A DNA stretch of 64,000 bases from UBA7239 sp035430165. Lineage in GTDB: Bacteria > Pseudomonadota > Gammaproteobacteria > Pseudomonadales > UBA7239. The notes under the pieces were generated by a model. It searched no databases and was not told where the DNA came from. It worked only from the letters and a program-made list of their open reading frames with translations. The DNA lies in assembly GCA_035430165.1 (NCBI GenBank), contig DAOMGE010000004.1:29765-93764 (forward strand), read 5' to 3'. The position numbers were made by a program, and so were the translations under genes. Of the stretch, positions 1 through 7,629 are shown in pieces. Numbering within the stretch: the first letter of the stretch is position 1; every line of letters begins with the position of its first letter.

Positions 1-342
1 GCTTACAGCATGTTCGCCGGCTTCGCGCGCCGTGTGCAGTGGCCAGGGAATGGAGCGCTCGCGCGCACTGGTGCCCAGTACCAGGCCGCAATCTGCAATG
101 GCTTCGCCAAGGCTGCTGACAACGCGGGTATTGTCGAGTACATCCAGTGCGTGACCGGCACGCCAGATAGCTTTGTCTGCCGGGAAATCCTGGGGATTCA
201 CCAGAACCAGTTGTGATAACCCCATGTTTTTCATTGCCCTGGCTGTTCCGCCAATATTGCCGGGATGTTGGGTGTTGATCAGTACAATTCTGATATTGGA
301 GAGCAGCGGGAATAAATGATCAACAGGTTCTTGGCTAGGCAT
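1..342 (-). CDS. trmJ: tRNA (cytidine/uridine-2'-O-)-methyltransferase TrmJ, partial (N-terminal 114 residues)
   Basis: SpoU/TrmH-family SPOUT methyltransferase that 2'-O-methylates position 32 of several tRNAs using S-adenosylmethionine. The reading frame is open from an ATG at 342 to the left edge, so the C-terminal half and stop lie outside the window. The visible part has the family N-terminal motif NTQHPGNIGGTARAMKNMGL (residues 23-42), then LVLVNP, and the GTSARER motif near residues 90-96. All are characteristic of TrmJ rather than TrmH or RlmB. In other gammaproteobacteria trmJ often lies upstream of iscR or cysE; what follows here cannot be seen. Family assignment is firm; the exact tRNA targets are inferred from the family. 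Confidence 0.9.
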   Translation of the reverse strand, partial: MPSQEPVDHLFPLLSNIRIVLINTQHPGNIGGTARAMKNMGLSQLVLVNPQDFPADKAIWRAGHALDVLDNTRVVSSLGEAIADCGLVLGTSARERSIPWPLHTAREAGEHAVS

Positions 343-569
343 GATGCAACGGGCTGGATGGAAGAGAGTTGGCAGTCTAGCAGAAATGACAAAATCGGGG
401 CCCGGGTTTGCGAGAGTCACAGTGCTGGTTTTTTCGACTGAAAGCGTGTCCAGAGATATTGACCGTTAAAAAAATCCGCGCTAATTTTTGACTGCAGTCA
501 GGAGAATGTCCGATAGGGAAGTTTTGTCGAAAACTTGTGTCATAAAACTTTTGACGACAGGGGGATGGT

Positions 570-755
570 ATGGGGAAACTTGATGTCGACAACAGTCTGG
601 TAGAAGTAGAGGATTTTGACGATGAGTCAGACGCAGAGCCTGACTCCGGCAAAATCCCGCCGATGACAAAAGACATGCGTCGTCGCCTTGAAGAGAAGCT
701 GGATGATGCTCGCCTGAGTCGTGAATTACGTGAATACGACTTCAAGGGTATCTAG
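570..755 (+). CDS. PA3496-family small putative envelope-integrity protein
   Basis: A 61-residue acidic-then-basic small protein. The N-terminal half is rich in Asp and Glu. The C-terminal half carries RRRLEEKLDDARLSRELREY, which resembles the conserved ArRRLEdllE.rrLkreLdd signature of the PA3496 family annotated as putative envelope integrity proteins. An ATG is preceded by a G-rich ribosome site (cagggggatggt). It is monocistronic: trmJ is divergent on the left and a lyase gene follows after about 100 bases. No membrane segment or signal peptide is visible and the molecular role is unknown. Assignment rests on the C-terminal motif from memory, so it is moderately secure. Confidence 0.65.
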   Translation: MGKLDVDNSLVEVEDFDDESDAEPDSGKIPPMTKDMRRRLEEKLDDARLSRELREYDFKGI

Positions 756-857
756 CGAGAACCATCTGGAATCGGAACAATCTGATACCGGAACAAAGTA
801 AGATAGCGCCTGATTTTTGATTGCCTTCCTTGTTTTCCCACCGGGAGTGATTTCGCC

Positions 858-1703
858 ATGATCAGGCCGCGCCGCTCTGTCCTGTATATGCCTGCCAACA
901 ACAGTCGTGCGCTGGAAAAAGCACGCGAATTGCCCGCCGATTGCATCATCGTTGATCTGGAAGATGCTGTGGCACCTACAGCCAAGGCCGATGCCCGCAC
1001 AATGGCAGTAGATGCCGTACGTGCTGGCGGGTTCGGGTCGCGTGAATTGGCGATACGCATCAATCCCGAAGGCAGTCCGTGGTTTGCCGATGATCTGGCG
1101 GCAGTCGTCCGCAGTGGGGTTGACGCTGTTGTGCTACCCAAAGTGGAAAGCGCCGCGACAGTCCAGCATGTGGCGGACCAGCTGCCAGAGGGCATGGCCG
1201 TATGGGCCATGATCGAGACCCCGCGCGGTGTCATGAAGGTAGATGAAATAGCCCTGGCACATGCCCGCTTGAAAGTGCTGGTGATGGGTACATCGGATCT
1301 GGCCAAGGAGTTGCGGGTGCCGCATCGCCCGGATCGCCTCGGTTTTCTGTACGCCTTGTCACGTTGCGTGGTGGCAGCGCGGGTTGCGGGTGTTGACGCG
1401 ATCGATGGTGTCTATCTGGATATTGCGGATAGCGAGGGTTTTGCTGCGATTTGTGAGCAGGGAAAGGCATTGGGTTTTGATGGCAAATCGCTGATCCATC
1501 CTGGTCAGCTGGCCGTGGCCAATGCCGTGTTCGCGCCATCTCCTGCTGAACTTGAGAAAGCACAGCGAATCCTGCAGGTATGGCAGGATGCCGAAGCCGC
1601 TGGCTCAGGCGTTGCCGTGCTGGATGGCAAGCTGGTTGAAAACCTGCATGCAGGAGAAGCCAGACGTTTGTTGGCACTGGCCGCAGCCATTTGTCAGTAT
1701 TAA
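858..1703 (+). CDS. CoA ester lyase of the HpcH/HpaI aldolase / CitE family
   Basis: A 281-residue TIM-barrel lyase of the citrate lyase beta-subunit-like group (CitE-like, malyl-CoA/citramalyl-CoA lyase or thioesterase). Supporting motifs are RRSVLYMPANN at the N terminus, VDLEDAVAP (residues 32-40) supplying an acidic metal ligand, LPKVESA, and WAMIETPRGVM with the second acidic ligand. Length is typical. There are no citD, citF or mcl partner genes nearby, so it is probably a stand-alone CoA-ester lyase and the substrate cannot be deduced. A GGGAG ribosome site precedes the ATG at 858. Its place just upstream of acpP, where fabD and fabG usually sit in relatives, is unusual. Confidence 0.85.
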   Translation: MIRPRRSVLYMPANNSRALEKARELPADCIIVDLEDAVAPTAKADARTMAVDAVRAGGFGSRELAIRINPEGSPWFADDLAAVVRSGVDAVVLPKVESAATVQHVADQLPEGMAVWAMIETPRGVMKVDEIALAHARLKVLVMGTSDLAKELRVPHRPDRLGFLYALSRCVVAARVAGVDAIDGVYLDIADSEGFAAICEQGKALGFDGKSLIHPGQLAVANAVFAPSPAELEKAQRILQVWQDAEAAGSGVAVLDGKLVENLHAGEARRLLALAAAICQY

Positions 1704-1813
1704 CACCAACTTCGTCACATAGGATTTGTGTCAGCGCGGCTTGCTGATTAGGGTCGGGGTGGGTAAAGGTTATTCCCGTATCGTTGCAATGCCCATACAG
1801 AAGGGGATCTTGT

Positions 1814-2113
1814 ATGAAGAATGCGGTGGAATTGCTGGATGTGATTTCTGCTAGTAGCCTGCCGGTGGCCGAGAATCTCGAGCAGCAGCGTGATGGCATT
1901 GTTGCAAGGATTGATGCGCAGCTGAACGCTGCCGGCGCAAGCGCTGATTCGGTGGCGGATTCCGTTGCTCGTTTGCTGGTAAACGAGGGGGTGGTCATGA
2001 CGGACACGCAAAGTGTGCGGGATGTGGTAGCCGAGTATTTGCATGTTATTGATGACGAGCAGGCAGCCCTTGGTGATGAAGAGATGGACTTCCTGGAAAA
2101 TTTCCTGAAATAA
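1814..2113 (+). CDS. hypothetical protein, 99 residues
   Basis: A small acidic protein starting MKNAVELLDVISASSLP, with an ATG at 1814 preceded by a G-rich site (agaaggggat). An upstream in-frame start at 1784 has no good ribosome site. The sequence looks alpha-helical, with several Leu/Val/Ala heptad-like stretches and an acidic C terminus (DEEMDFLENFLK). I do not recognise a family. Codon use and G+C match the neighbours. It is flanked by the CitE-like lyase and acpP in the same orientation, with 110 bases on the left and about 180 on the right. It is probably a real gene because no better frame covers the stretch. Confidence 0.55.
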   Translation: MKNAVELLDVISASSLPVAENLEQQRDGIVARIDAQLNAAGASADSVADSVARLLVNEGVVMTDTQSVRDVVAEYLHVIDDEQAALGDEEMDFLENFLK

Positions 2114-2211
2114 AAACCTGAAAAAACAGTCGGTTACAGGCTGATAATTGATCATAACTCTATGAAATAAAAGGATTTTCTGTGCTCTTTCCCTTTGCGG
2201 GGAAATGAGGG

Positions 2212-2217
2212 TAAAAT
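2212..2217 (+). promoter_or_regulatory. candidate -10 element of the acpP promoter (TAAAAT)
   Basis: TAAAAT lies 79 bases before the acpP ATG, followed by a GC-rich start region (gcgcgctcg). The -35 region is weak (TTTCCC at 2188-2193 gives an 18-base spacer). acpP is normally very highly expressed and often has its own promoter. Identified by eye only. Confidence 0.35.
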
Positions 2218-2295
2218 GCGCGCTCGAAATCGGGGGGGCAAGCGCATGCGCAGCAACCCGGACTTTCCAAATCCCATCAGGAGTACAGCGAGACC

Positions 2296-2532
2296 ATGAG
2301 CAGCATTGAAGAACGCGTTAAGAAAATCGTTGCAGAGCAACTGGGTGTCAAGGAAGAGGACGTGAAAAACGAAGCCTCTTTCGTTGAGGATCTTGGCGCA
2401 GACTCCCTGGATACGGTTGAGTTGGTAATGGCACTGGAAGAAGAATTTGAAACAGAGATTCCAGACGAAGAAGCCGAGAAAATCACTACCGTACAACTTG
2501 CCATTGATTACATTAACGCCCATCTGGCGTAA
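2296..2532 (+). CDS. acpP: acyl carrier protein
   Basis: The 78-residue acidic acyl carrier protein of type II fatty acid synthesis. Ser37 in the GADSLDT motif is the 4'-phosphopantetheine attachment site. The sequence is nearly colinear with E. coli AcpP (starts MSSIEERVKKIVAEQLGV, ends with the helix YINAH). It carries growing acyl chains between Fab enzymes in the cytoplasm. fabF follows about 180 bases downstream, with a hairpin between them that probably lowers read-through. The usual upstream partners fabD and fabG are not in this window. Confidence 0.98.
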   Translation: MSSIEERVKKIVAEQLGVKEEDVKNEASFVEDLGADSLDTVELVMALEEEFETEIPDEEAEKITTVQLAIDYINAHLA

Positions 2533-2608
2533 ATCAGGCGCTGCTTTCGGGCAGTGCCAGTTTTTTCGGTCAAGACGGTAAGTCAAGACAGCGTGTTATC
2601 GATACAGG

Positions 2609-2640
2609 AAAGCCGTCACTTTGCAGTACGGCTTTTCTTG
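2609..2640 (+). terminator. putative partial terminator/attenuator between acpP and fabF
   Basis: AAAGCCGT (2609-2616) pairs with ACGGCTTT (2628-2635) around an 11-base loop and is followed by TTCTTGT. It sits between the highly expressed acpP and the less expressed fabF, where a leaky terminator would set relative expression. The T-tract is imperfect. Confidence 0.45.
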
Positions 2641-2712
2641 TATCTGCACTATGGTTTTTGCGGTGAGCAAGTTATTTTCCTTGAATAGGGTCATCCTACA
2701 GGAGCATTGCGC

Positions 2713-3951
2713 GTGTTGGGCAGAAGAGTTGTAGTCACAGGTATGGGCATGGTGTCGCCATTGGGCAATACCGTTGCCGCAACATGGGAAGGCATTCTGG
2801 CTGGGCGCAGCGGTATACAGAAAATCGACCAGTTTGACGCAACGCCATTCACTACCCAGTTTGCTGGCAACGTGCGTGGCCTGGATATCGAGCAATATAT
2901 GCCGCTCAAGGATGCTCGCAAGATGGATACTTTTATCCAGTATGGTCTTGTGGCTGGTATTCAGGCGATGGAGGATAGTGGCTTTGAAGTGACGGAAGCC
3001 AACGCTGATCGTTGTGGGGCTGCCATCGGCTCCGGTATCGGTGGTATCGGGGCAATCGAGGAAAGCCGCGACATTATCGTCAACAAAGGCCCAAGGCGGA
3101 TTTCCCCGTTCTTTGTGCCGGGCAGCATTATCAACATGGTGGCCGGTAACCTTGCGATCAAATTCGGTTTGCGTGGCCCCAATATCGCTGTGACCACGGC
3201 GTGTACTACCGGAACGCACAATATTGGCCTGGCGGCACGCATGATTGCACTGGGTGAAGCTGACATGATGCTGGCGGGCGGTGCAGAGATGGCCTGCACT
3301 CCGGTAGGCTTGGGTGGTTTTGCTGCTGCACGCGCCTTGTCGACACGTAATGATGATCCGCAGCGTGCCAGCCGGCCGTGGGATCGTGACCGCGATGGTT
3401 TTGTCCTGGGTGATGGGGCAGCGGTGCTGGTTCTTGAAGAGTACGAACAGGCCAGGCAGCGCGGTGCGAGGATTTACGCCGAAATGTGCGGTTTTGGCAT
3501 GAGTGATGATGCCTATCACATGACCTCACCACCAGAAGACGGAAGCGGTGCGGCGCGTTCGATGGTCAATGCCATGCGAGATGCCGGAATCAACACAGAA
3601 GAACTGGATTACATCAATGCACACGGCACCTCGACCCCTGCTGGTGATATTGCCGAGTGCCGTGCGGTGAAATCGGTGATGGGTGCTGATGCGCCAAACG
3701 TGGCAGTGAGTTCCACTAAATCCATGACGGGGCATTTACTTGGCGCAGCTGGCGCGATAGAGGCTGTTTTCTCGGTGCTGGCCATTCGCGACCAGGTGGC
3801 ACCACCGACGATCAATCTCGACAACCCCGATAACGAATGTGACCTGAACTTTGTGCCACACCAACCGCAACAACGGCTTGTGCGTTATGCCATGTCCAAC
3901 TCGTTTGGGTTTGGCGGTACAAACGGCACATTGCTGTTCGGGAAAATCTAG
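2713..3951 (+). CDS. fabF: beta-ketoacyl-ACP synthase II (KAS II)
   Basis: Condensing enzyme of fatty acid elongation. With the GTG start at 2713 the protein has 412 residues and the Cys-His-His triad is Cys164 (TTACTTGT), His304 (NAHGTSTPAGD) and His341 (MTGHLLGAAG). I chose GTG 2713 because AGGAG at 2700-2704 lies 8 bases upstream. The in-frame TTG at 2707 would leave only 2 bases. The start then reads MLGRRVVVTGMGMVSPLG, matching relatives. It heads the fabF-pabC-mltG-tmk-holB run conserved in gammaproteobacteria. Confidence 0.96.
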   Translation: MLGRRVVVTGMGMVSPLGNTVAATWEGILAGRSGIQKIDQFDATPFTTQFAGNVRGLDIEQYMPLKDARKMDTFIQYGLVAGIQAMEDSGFEVTEANADRCGAAIGSGIGGIGAIEESRDIIVNKGPRRISPFFVPGSIINMVAGNLAIKFGLRGPNIAVTTACTTGTHNIGLAARMIALGEADMMLAGGAEMACTPVGLGGFAAARALSTRNDDPQRASRPWDRDRDGFVLGDGAAVLVLEEYEQARQRGARIYAEMCGFGMSDDAYHMTSPPEDGSGAARSMVNAMRDAGINTEELDYINAHGTSTPAGDIAECRAVKSVMGADAPNVAVSSTKSMTGHLLGAAGAIEAVFSVLAIRDQVAPPTINLDNPDNECDLNFVPHQPQQRLVRYAMSNSFGFGGTNGTLLFGKI

Positions 3952-4004
3952 TGTCAGGGACACGTCGACGACAGTGATCACCAAGTCATGCCATTATTGC
4001 CGCC

Positions 4005-4853
4005 ATGACAACCCATCCTACAGTCGCTAACACTTCTCCCGCCGGTGGTGATTGGTCTCCCCGCTGGGAACGGGCCGTGGCTTACGGGGATGGTGTGTTT
4101 GAAACCATGCGTGTGCATGATGGCAATATTCCCCTCTGGTCTTTTCATCTCAAACGATTGCGGCATGCGCTGGCAACCCTGCATATCGATGCTGATGTTG
4201 CCTCGATAGAAAAGGACAGTTTGTCACTGGCGGCACAACATAAAAGCGGTGTGCTGAAACTCACTGTCGCCCGTAGCGGTGGTGGACGGGGCTATGATGC
4301 CCGCACGGCACGCGATGTTGCCACCAGCCTTCGCTATTTTCCTGCCCCTGTGTACAGCAAGTCCCGCCAGCAGGATGGTGTGCGTCTGTATATTTGCCAA
4401 CAGCGCCTTTCCTGGAATCCTGTATTGGCAGGCATCAAACATCTCAATCGACTGGACAATGTCCTCGCTGCCAGTGAATGGAATCGCGACTGGGCGGATG
4501 AGGGTCTGTTGCTGGATAACAGTGGTGCAGTTATCGAAGGCACCATGAGTAACCTGTTTGTTGTGCGACATGGAAGCCTGGCAACACCGTCACTGTCCCA
4601 TTGCGGTGTTGCTGGTGTGATGCGCGCGCTGATCATGCAGGAATTGGCAAAAAAAAGCGGGTTTGCCTTGCGGGAAATGCGTTTGACACTCGCTGATGTT
4701 CTCTCTGCAGACGAATGTTTTGTCTGTAACAGTATTTTTGGTATATGGCCTGTGCGATCGATTGGTGTCAGTGCCATGCCTGACCAAAAACCTGCAAGTA
4801 TGAAGCTCATCAGTTATTTACAGTCATACGGATACGGTGATCTGTATGTCTGA
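4005..4853 (+). CDS. pabC: aminodeoxychorismate lyase
   Basis: Fold-type IV PLP enzyme that converts 4-amino-4-deoxychorismate to p-aminobenzoate and pyruvate in folate synthesis. The protein has 282 residues. The Schiff-base lysine is Lys145 in AGIKHLNRLDNV. The N-terminal YGDGVFETMRV and the phosphate-binding EGTMSNLFVV motif are both present. It follows fabF after 53 bases and overlaps mltG by 8 bases (ATGTCTGA), so the two are translationally coupled. The N-terminal ~15 residues look poorly conserved, but no better start is visible. Confidence 0.92.
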   Translation: MTTHPTVANTSPAGGDWSPRWERAVAYGDGVFETMRVHDGNIPLWSFHLKRLRHALATLHIDADVASIEKDSLSLAAQHKSGVLKLTVARSGGGRGYDARTARDVATSLRYFPAPVYSKSRQQDGVRLYICQQRLSWNPVLAGIKHLNRLDNVLAASEWNRDWADEGLLLDNSGAVIEGTMSNLFVVRHGSLATPSLSHCGVAGVMRALIMQELAKKSGFALREMRLTLADVLSADECFVCNSIFGIWPVRSIGVSAMPDQKPASMKLISYLQSYGYGDLYV

Positions 4854-5976
4854 TGGTTTTGCCCGCGTCAAAAATGTAGTTCGGCATATCCTGTTTGCGG
4901 GCTTTATTGCAGTCATTGGCGCAGGTATGTACGGTCTGGATAAACTTTATACTGCTGTGCACCAGACGCTGGTGTTGCCGGAACACAGTCGTACTTTCCT
5001 GGTGGCAAAAGGCGATACGCTCACGCGAGTGGTTTATTCATTGGCAAATGAAGGCGTTATCAAGGAGCCGCAATGGCTTTTGCGTTATGCGCGTTTGCAG
5101 GAACAACACGGCATTCGTGCGGGTGAATACGAAATTGATGACACGCTGACCGGCAAGGGTCTGTTGCAACGTCTTGCCAGTGGTCGTGTCCTCCAATACC
5201 AGGTGACATTTATCGAAGGGAGCAAGCTTTCTGACGTGATGGCGATCCTGGCATCACAACAGAAGCTGATCAATGATGTCAAAGACATGGATCCAGTCGC
5301 ATACCAGAAGTTTTTCGGGTTTACTCCGCAGCAAGCAGAAGGCTGGATTTTTCCCGACACTTACAGTTATGTTACAGGCATGAAATTGTCTGATGTGTTG
5401 TTGCAGGCGCATCATCGCATGCGTGCGATTCTGGACGAGGAATGGCAGAAACGTGATAAAAACCTGCCTTACCAGAATCCCTACGAAGCATTGATCATGG
5501 CCAGTATCATCGAAAAGGAAACCGGTCATGCGCCGGAGCGCAGTCAGATTGCCGGTGTGTTTGTTCGTCGCTTGCAGAAAGGTATGCGTTTGCAAACGGA
5601 TCCGACCGTTGTTTACGGTCTCGGCGACAATTTCACAGGAAACCTCAAGAAAAGTCATTTGATGCAGCCGACTCCTTACAACACCTATGTTATCGAAGGA
5701 CTGCCACCAACGCCGATATGTTTGCCGGGGCGTGAGTCCATTCATGCAGCATTGCACCCCGCGTCGGGTAATGCCTTGTTTTTTGTTGCCAAAGGCGATG
5801 GCACCCAGTTTTTTTCTGATAACCTTGCCCAGCATGAACAGGCTGTCGAGGAATACCAGATACGCCGCAAGGATGGTTATCGTTCAGCACCGCCCCCGAA
5901 AGATGCAGCGCCTGCTTCAGCGGCTGCACTGCCTGCAGCTACGGCGACAAATCCTGATATCCAGGCATCACCATGA
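4846..5976 (+). CDS. mltG: endolytic murein transglycosylase MltG
   Basis: Inner-membrane YceG-family lytic transglycosylase that cuts nascent peptidoglycan strands. The start at 4846 (MSDGFARV) gives 376 residues: a short cytoplasmic tail, one membrane helix (about residues 11-31), a LysM-like region, and the catalytic domain with Glu223 in ASIIEKETG. The C-terminal tail is Ala/Pro-rich and probably disordered. The start overlaps the pabC stop by 8 bases and the stop overlaps the tmk start by 4 (ATGA). An in-frame GTG at 4837 is a less likely alternative. Confidence 0.94.
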   Translation: MSDGFARVKNVVRHILFAGFIAVIGAGMYGLDKLYTAVHQTLVLPEHSRTFLVAKGDTLTRVVYSLANEGVIKEPQWLLRYARLQEQHGIRAGEYEIDDTLTGKGLLQRLASGRVLQYQVTFIEGSKLSDVMAILASQQKLINDVKDMDPVAYQKFFGFTPQQAEGWIFPDTYSYVTGMKLSDVLLQAHHRMRAILDEEWQKRDKNLPYQNPYEALIMASIIEKETGHAPERSQIAGVFVRRLQKGMRLQTDPTVVYGLGDNFTGNLKKSHLMQPTPYNTYVIEGLPPTPICLPGRESIHAALHPASGNALFFVAKGDGTQFFSDNLAQHEQAVEEYQIRRKDGYRSAPPPKDAAPASAAALPAATATNPDIQASP

Positions 5977-6611
5977 AAAAAGGCAAGTTTCTTACAATTG
6001 AAGGTGGTGAGGGGGTGGGGAAGTCCACCAATATTGCCTGTGTTGAAAATTTCCTGTTATCGCGCGGCATTACGTTTATCAGGACACGTGAGCCGGGTGG
6101 AACTCCCCTGGCTGAAGAATTGCGCAACCTGCTGTTAGCGCCACGTGAAGAAAAAGTCTGTGAAAAAACCGAATTGCTACTGATGTTTGCGGCGCGCGCG
6201 CAACATTTGCAACAAAAAATCCTGCCTGCCTTGTCGCAAGGTGTATGGGTGATCTGTGACCGTTTCACTGATGCCACTTATGCATACCAGGGTGGTGGTC
6301 GCGGCTTGTCGATGGATACTATTGCTGTGCTGGAAAATCTCGTGCAGGAAGGATTGCAGCCAGACCTGACATTGTTGCTCGATGTCGATGTGCAAACCGG
6401 TATGGCGCGTGCAAGCAACCGTTCAGAACCGGATCGCTTTGAAGCTGAACAGATGGCTTTTTTTGAAGCGGTGCGCGCAGTGTATCGAGATCGCGCAGCG
6501 CAACAACCGCAGCGCTTCTGTCTGGTGGATGCAAGCCAGTCGCTGGATGCAGTGCAAGCTGATATCCGGCAGGTGATGTCAGAATTCATGGCGCGAATTG
6601 CCGATGAATGA
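5973..6611 (+). CDS. tmk: thymidylate kinase
   Basis: Phosphorylates dTMP to dTDP with ATP. The protein has 212 residues with P-loop GGEGVGKST (residues 11-19), REPGGTPLAEELR as the dTMP-binding segment, and the DRF motif (96-98). Ordinary length for the bacterial family. It is translationally coupled on both sides: ATGA overlap with mltG and an 8-base overlap with holB. Confidence 0.96.
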   Translation: MKKGKFLTIEGGEGVGKSTNIACVENFLLSRGITFIRTREPGGTPLAEELRNLLLAPREEKVCEKTELLLMFAARAQHLQQKILPALSQGVWVICDRFTDATYAYQGGGRGLSMDTIAVLENLVQEGLQPDLTLLLDVDVQTGMARASNRSEPDRFEAEQMAFFEAVRAVYRDRAAQQPQRFCLVDASQSLDAVQADIRQVMSEFMARIADE

Positions 6612-7581
6612 TACAGCGCTCGCACCGTTGCCATGGCAGTACGTACAATGGCAATCCTTGTCGGAGCGTTTTGCGCACGACAAACTTCCGCATGCATTGT
6701 TATTACATGGTGCTGCGGGTATCGGCAAGGGACATATTGCCCGCTTGTTGGCGCTTTCTTTGCTGTGTGAGAATTCGTCACAGTATTTGCCTTGCGGATC
6801 TTGTCATGCCTGCAGCATGTTTGCGGCAGGATCCCATCCGGACTTTTTTCTCGCCAGTACGTCTTATGGTGTACAGGACAATCTTGATGATGAGGATGGC
6901 AAGCCGCGCAAGGCGAAAAAAATGGCGGTACCCAGCAAACAGATCAAGATTGATTGCATTCGTGACCTGATTCACTTCAGTACGCATTCGGCACACCAGA
7001 GCGGCCGCCGCGTAGCCTTGATCGAACCGGCGGAATGGTTGAACCACAACGCCGCCAATGCGTTGCTGAAAACGCTGGAAGAACCGGGCGAAGGTTTGTT
7101 TATTATCCTTGTGTCGCACCAGCCTTCACGTTTGTTGCCAACCTTGCGCAGTCGCTGCCAGTCGTTGTTTTGCGCAACGCCGACCCACACACAGGCTACG
7201 GAATGGTTGCGTCACCATATTTCACCTGAGCGGGCCGAGACAGCACTTGTTTTCAGTAACGGCGCGCCGCTAAAGGCACTGGCAGCCGTGCATGCAGAAC
7301 AGGATCTTGCCTGGCGTGAAGTGATGCTGGTGTTGCAGTCTTGCCGTGCGCATGAAATCACCTACCTGTTTGCTGCGGAATCACTGGCAAAACAGGATGC
7401 TGTGATGGTGCTGGAGTGGTGGCTGGATCTGGTACACCAGCAATGTAAATCCAGTCCGGAAAAATCGTTGCTGCTGTTTTACGACACCTTGCTTGCGGCG
7501 CGCCGGAAAGCGCTGGGAACTGCCAATCCGAATATGCGTATGTTGTTCGAAACCTTGTTGATCGATTGGATGGCGCTGTAG
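6604..7581 (+). CDS. holB: DNA polymerase III subunit delta'
   Basis: AAA+ clamp-loader subunit, 325 residues. It carries a modified P-loop (HGAAGIGKGH), a four-cysteine zinc module (Cys55, Cys64, Cys67, Cys70), the sensor-1 region with ANALLKTLEEPG, and a C-terminal helical collar domain. ATG 6604 overlaps the tmk stop by 8 bases (ATGAATGA). An upstream in-frame TTG at 6598 is less likely. A charged insertion (DDEDGKPRKAKK, near residue 100) is somewhat unusual. In Pseudomonas pilZ and tatD follow; here a radical SAM gene does. Confidence 0.94.
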   Translation: MNDTALAPLPWQYVQWQSLSERFAHDKLPHALLLHGAAGIGKGHIARLLALSLLCENSSQYLPCGSCHACSMFAAGSHPDFFLASTSYGVQDNLDDEDGKPRKAKKMAVPSKQIKIDCIRDLIHFSTHSAHQSGRRVALIEPAEWLNHNAANALLKTLEEPGEGLFIILVSHQPSRLLPTLRSRCQSLFCATPTHTQATEWLRHHISPERAETALVFSNGAPLKALAAVHAEQDLAWREVMLVLQSCRAHEITYLFAAESLAKQDAVMVLEWWLDLVHQQCKSSPEKSLLLFYDTLLAARRKALGTANPNMRMLFETLLIDWMAL

Positions 7582-7629
7582 GAATCCTTGCATGACACAT
7601 TTCAATATTTTGCCCGGGAAGCTAACACC

